NCBI GenBank assembly: GCA_913055685.1
Contig: CAJXKC010000004.1
Coordinates: 62,001 to 126,000, forward strand
Length of the DNA: 64,000 bases
DNA from: an uncultured Flavobacteriales bacterium
GTDB taxonomy: Bacteria; Bacteroidota; Bacteroidia; Flavobacteriales; Schleiferiaceae
Direction: 5' to 3'
The number at the start of each line of letters is the position of its first letter. The stretch's first letter is position 1. The notes beneath the pieces were generated by a model that had not been told where the DNA came from, did not search any database, and saw only the letters and a program-made list of their open reading frames with translations. The position numbers and the translations under genes were made by a program. Shown one piece after another: positions 63,164 through 64,000 of this stretch.

Positions 63164-63877
63164 CTAGAAATTCGGCTTCAACATATACTTCAAGTAGAAG
63201 TCTTCAATTACTTCCACCGCTTCATCGGCAGTATCTACTAATTTGAAGAGTTCTAAATCCTGAGCACTAATGTTATTCTCCGCTTCAAGCAGGGTGTTTT
63301 TAATCCATTCGATTAAGCCACCCCAAAACTTCTTACCTACCAAAACAATCGGGAAGCGCCCTATTTTATAGGTTTGGATGAGGGTCAGTGCCTCAAAAAG
63401 TTCGTCAAGGGTACCAAAGCCTCCAGGCATAACCACGAAGCCCTGGGAGTATTTTACGAAGATTACCTTACGCACGAAGAAATAGTCGAAATCGAGGCTT
63501 TTATCGGGATCAATAAAAGGGTTGGGCTCTTGTTCCATCGGTAAATCGATGTTTAGTCCCACCGAATTACCCTTGCCTTTTTGCGCCCCCTTGTTACCGG
63601 CCTCCATAATGCCTGGTCCACCGCCAGTAATAATTCCAAAGCCACTTTGGGTAAGCTTGTAGGAAATTTCTTCCGCTAACTGATAGTAGGGATTGTCGGG
63701 CTTGGTGCGAGCCGAACCGAAAATGGTAACGCAAGGCCCCAGGCGAGCCATACTTTCATATCCATTAACGAATTCGCTCATTATTTTAAAAATGCCCCAG
63801 CTGTCGTTGGTGCGTATCTCGTTCCAACTCTTCGGTTCAAAGGCCCGTTTGAGTTGATCATCGTTCTTATTTGTCAT
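63164..63877 (-). CDS. LOG-family protein (TIGR00730)
   Basis: 237 residues. The Rossmann-fold LOG motifs are complete: TIFGSARTKPDN, ITGGGPGIMEAGNKGA and VVMPGGFGTLDELFEAL (PGGxGTxxE). LOG proteins cleave nucleoside monophosphates such as cytokinin ribotides to the free base and ribose 5-phosphate; many bacterial members have unknown substrates. Cytosolic. It starts 10 bp after the uvrA stop on the same strand, so it is likely co-transcribed with uvrA. Confidence 0.9.
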   Translation of the reverse strand: MTNKNDDQLKRAFEPKSWNEIRTNDSWGIFKIMSEFVNGYESMARLGPCVTIFGSARTKPDNPYYQLAEEISYKLTQSGFGIITGGGPGIMEAGNKGAQKGKGNSVGLNIDLPMEQEPNPFIDPDKSLDFDYFFVRKVIFVKYSQGFVVMPGGFGTLDELFEALTLIQTYKIGRFPIVLVGKKFWGGLIEWIKNTLLEAENNISAQDLELFKLVDTADEAVEVIEDFYLKYMLKPNF

Positions 63878-63887
63878 CTATATTTTC

Positions 63888-64000
63888 TTATCGATTAAGC
63901 TCCTTCGCAAGGAAGGGAGCGGTAAAACCTTTCTTTTGCTTAACCAGTTCTTCCGGACTGCCTTCAAAAATGACTTTACCTCCTTTGGCGCCGCCCTCCG
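63888..64000 (-). CDS. uvrA: UvrA C terminus, truncated by window edge
   Basis: The last 36 codons of a minus-strand gene: the visible residues EGGAKGGKVIFEGSPEEL followed by KGFTAPFLAKEL match the conserved C-terminal end of excinuclease ABC subunit A (GPEGGxxGG...G.PEE). The rest, including both ATPase cassettes, lies beyond the window. UvrA recognises DNA damage in nucleotide excision repair. Confidence 0.88.
   Translation of the reverse strand, partial: EGGAKGGKVIFEGSPEELVKQKKGFTAPFLAKELNR

Overview
This window looks like a chromosomal segment of a marine-type Bacteroidota (class Flavobacteriia; Cryomorphaceae/Schleiferiaceae-like by overall impression, not proven). The evidence is: several secreted proteins ending in a type IX secretion (T9SS) type A C-terminal sorting domain; -7 boxes of the Bacteroidota type TAnnTTTG upstream of several genes; a parE-small ORF-parC cluster; an Lnb-type lipoprotein N-acyltransferase relative; and the absence of conspicuous Shine-Dalgarno sequences. 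No insertion sequence, prophage, CRISPR array or tRNA gene was seen. Genes are tightly packed and no gene-free stretch exceeds about 300 bp once the RNase P RNA gene is counted.

Layout. (1) 1-7.4 kb, housekeeping: the 3' part of ychF, then topoisomerase IV parE and parC with a small membrane-protein gene overlapping both, then a T9SS-exported choice-of-anchor-B protein. (2) 7.4-23.8 kb, a surface-polysaccharide locus: five glycosyltransferases, a sulfotransferase, a Wzx-like flippase, a Wzy/O-antigen-ligase-like polymerase, a priming sugar-phosphate transferase, a Wzz/Wzc-like chain-length protein and a short TolC-like protein. Embedded in it is a phospho-signalling set: a sigma-54 response regulator, a stand-alone Hpt and a stand-alone receiver. 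The priming transferase carries an N-terminal pseudo-receiver, and the Wzc-like protein has a degenerate kinase domain. Together they suggest a Wzx/Wzy-type, possibly sulfated, exopolysaccharide made under two-component control. (3) 23.8-30.9 kb, mixed envelope and signalling genes: a lipoprotein, a TPR histidine kinase, a membrane-anchored MutS-like ATPase, an Lnb-like protein, an Omp85-type barrel and a small GNAT protein.

(4) 31.1-50.5 kb, three tandem giant genes (2122, 2057 and 2198 codons) for T9SS-secreted mosaic adhesin-like proteins. They are built from fibronectin-III, MAM/choice-of-anchor-J, GDGWNG, lectin-like and PKD modules. Copies 1 and 2 share an 848-bp stretch that is base-for-base identical inside otherwise diverged DNA, a sign of very recent gene conversion (or an assembly artefact that should be excluded). 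(5) 50.5-52.7 kb: a DUF2027/Smr-like protein, the RNase P RNA gene with a clear promoter, a 56-codon membrane microprotein and trxB.

(6) 52.9-63.1 kb, a seven-gene operon with overlapping or nearly abutting genes: a b-type cytochrome-like membrane protein, a ferredoxin/FAD oxidoreductase, two periplasmic or surface multiheme c cytochromes with 20 and 13 CxxCH sites, an outer-membrane beta-barrel, an OB-fold lipoprotein and a fused ResB-ResC (CcsBA) cytochrome c synthetase. This is the best candidate for an uncharacterised system: a self-contained electron conduit from the cytoplasmic membrane towards the cell surface, encoded with its own heme-attachment machinery. (7) The end of the window carries a LOG-family gene and the 3' end of uvrA on the minus strand.
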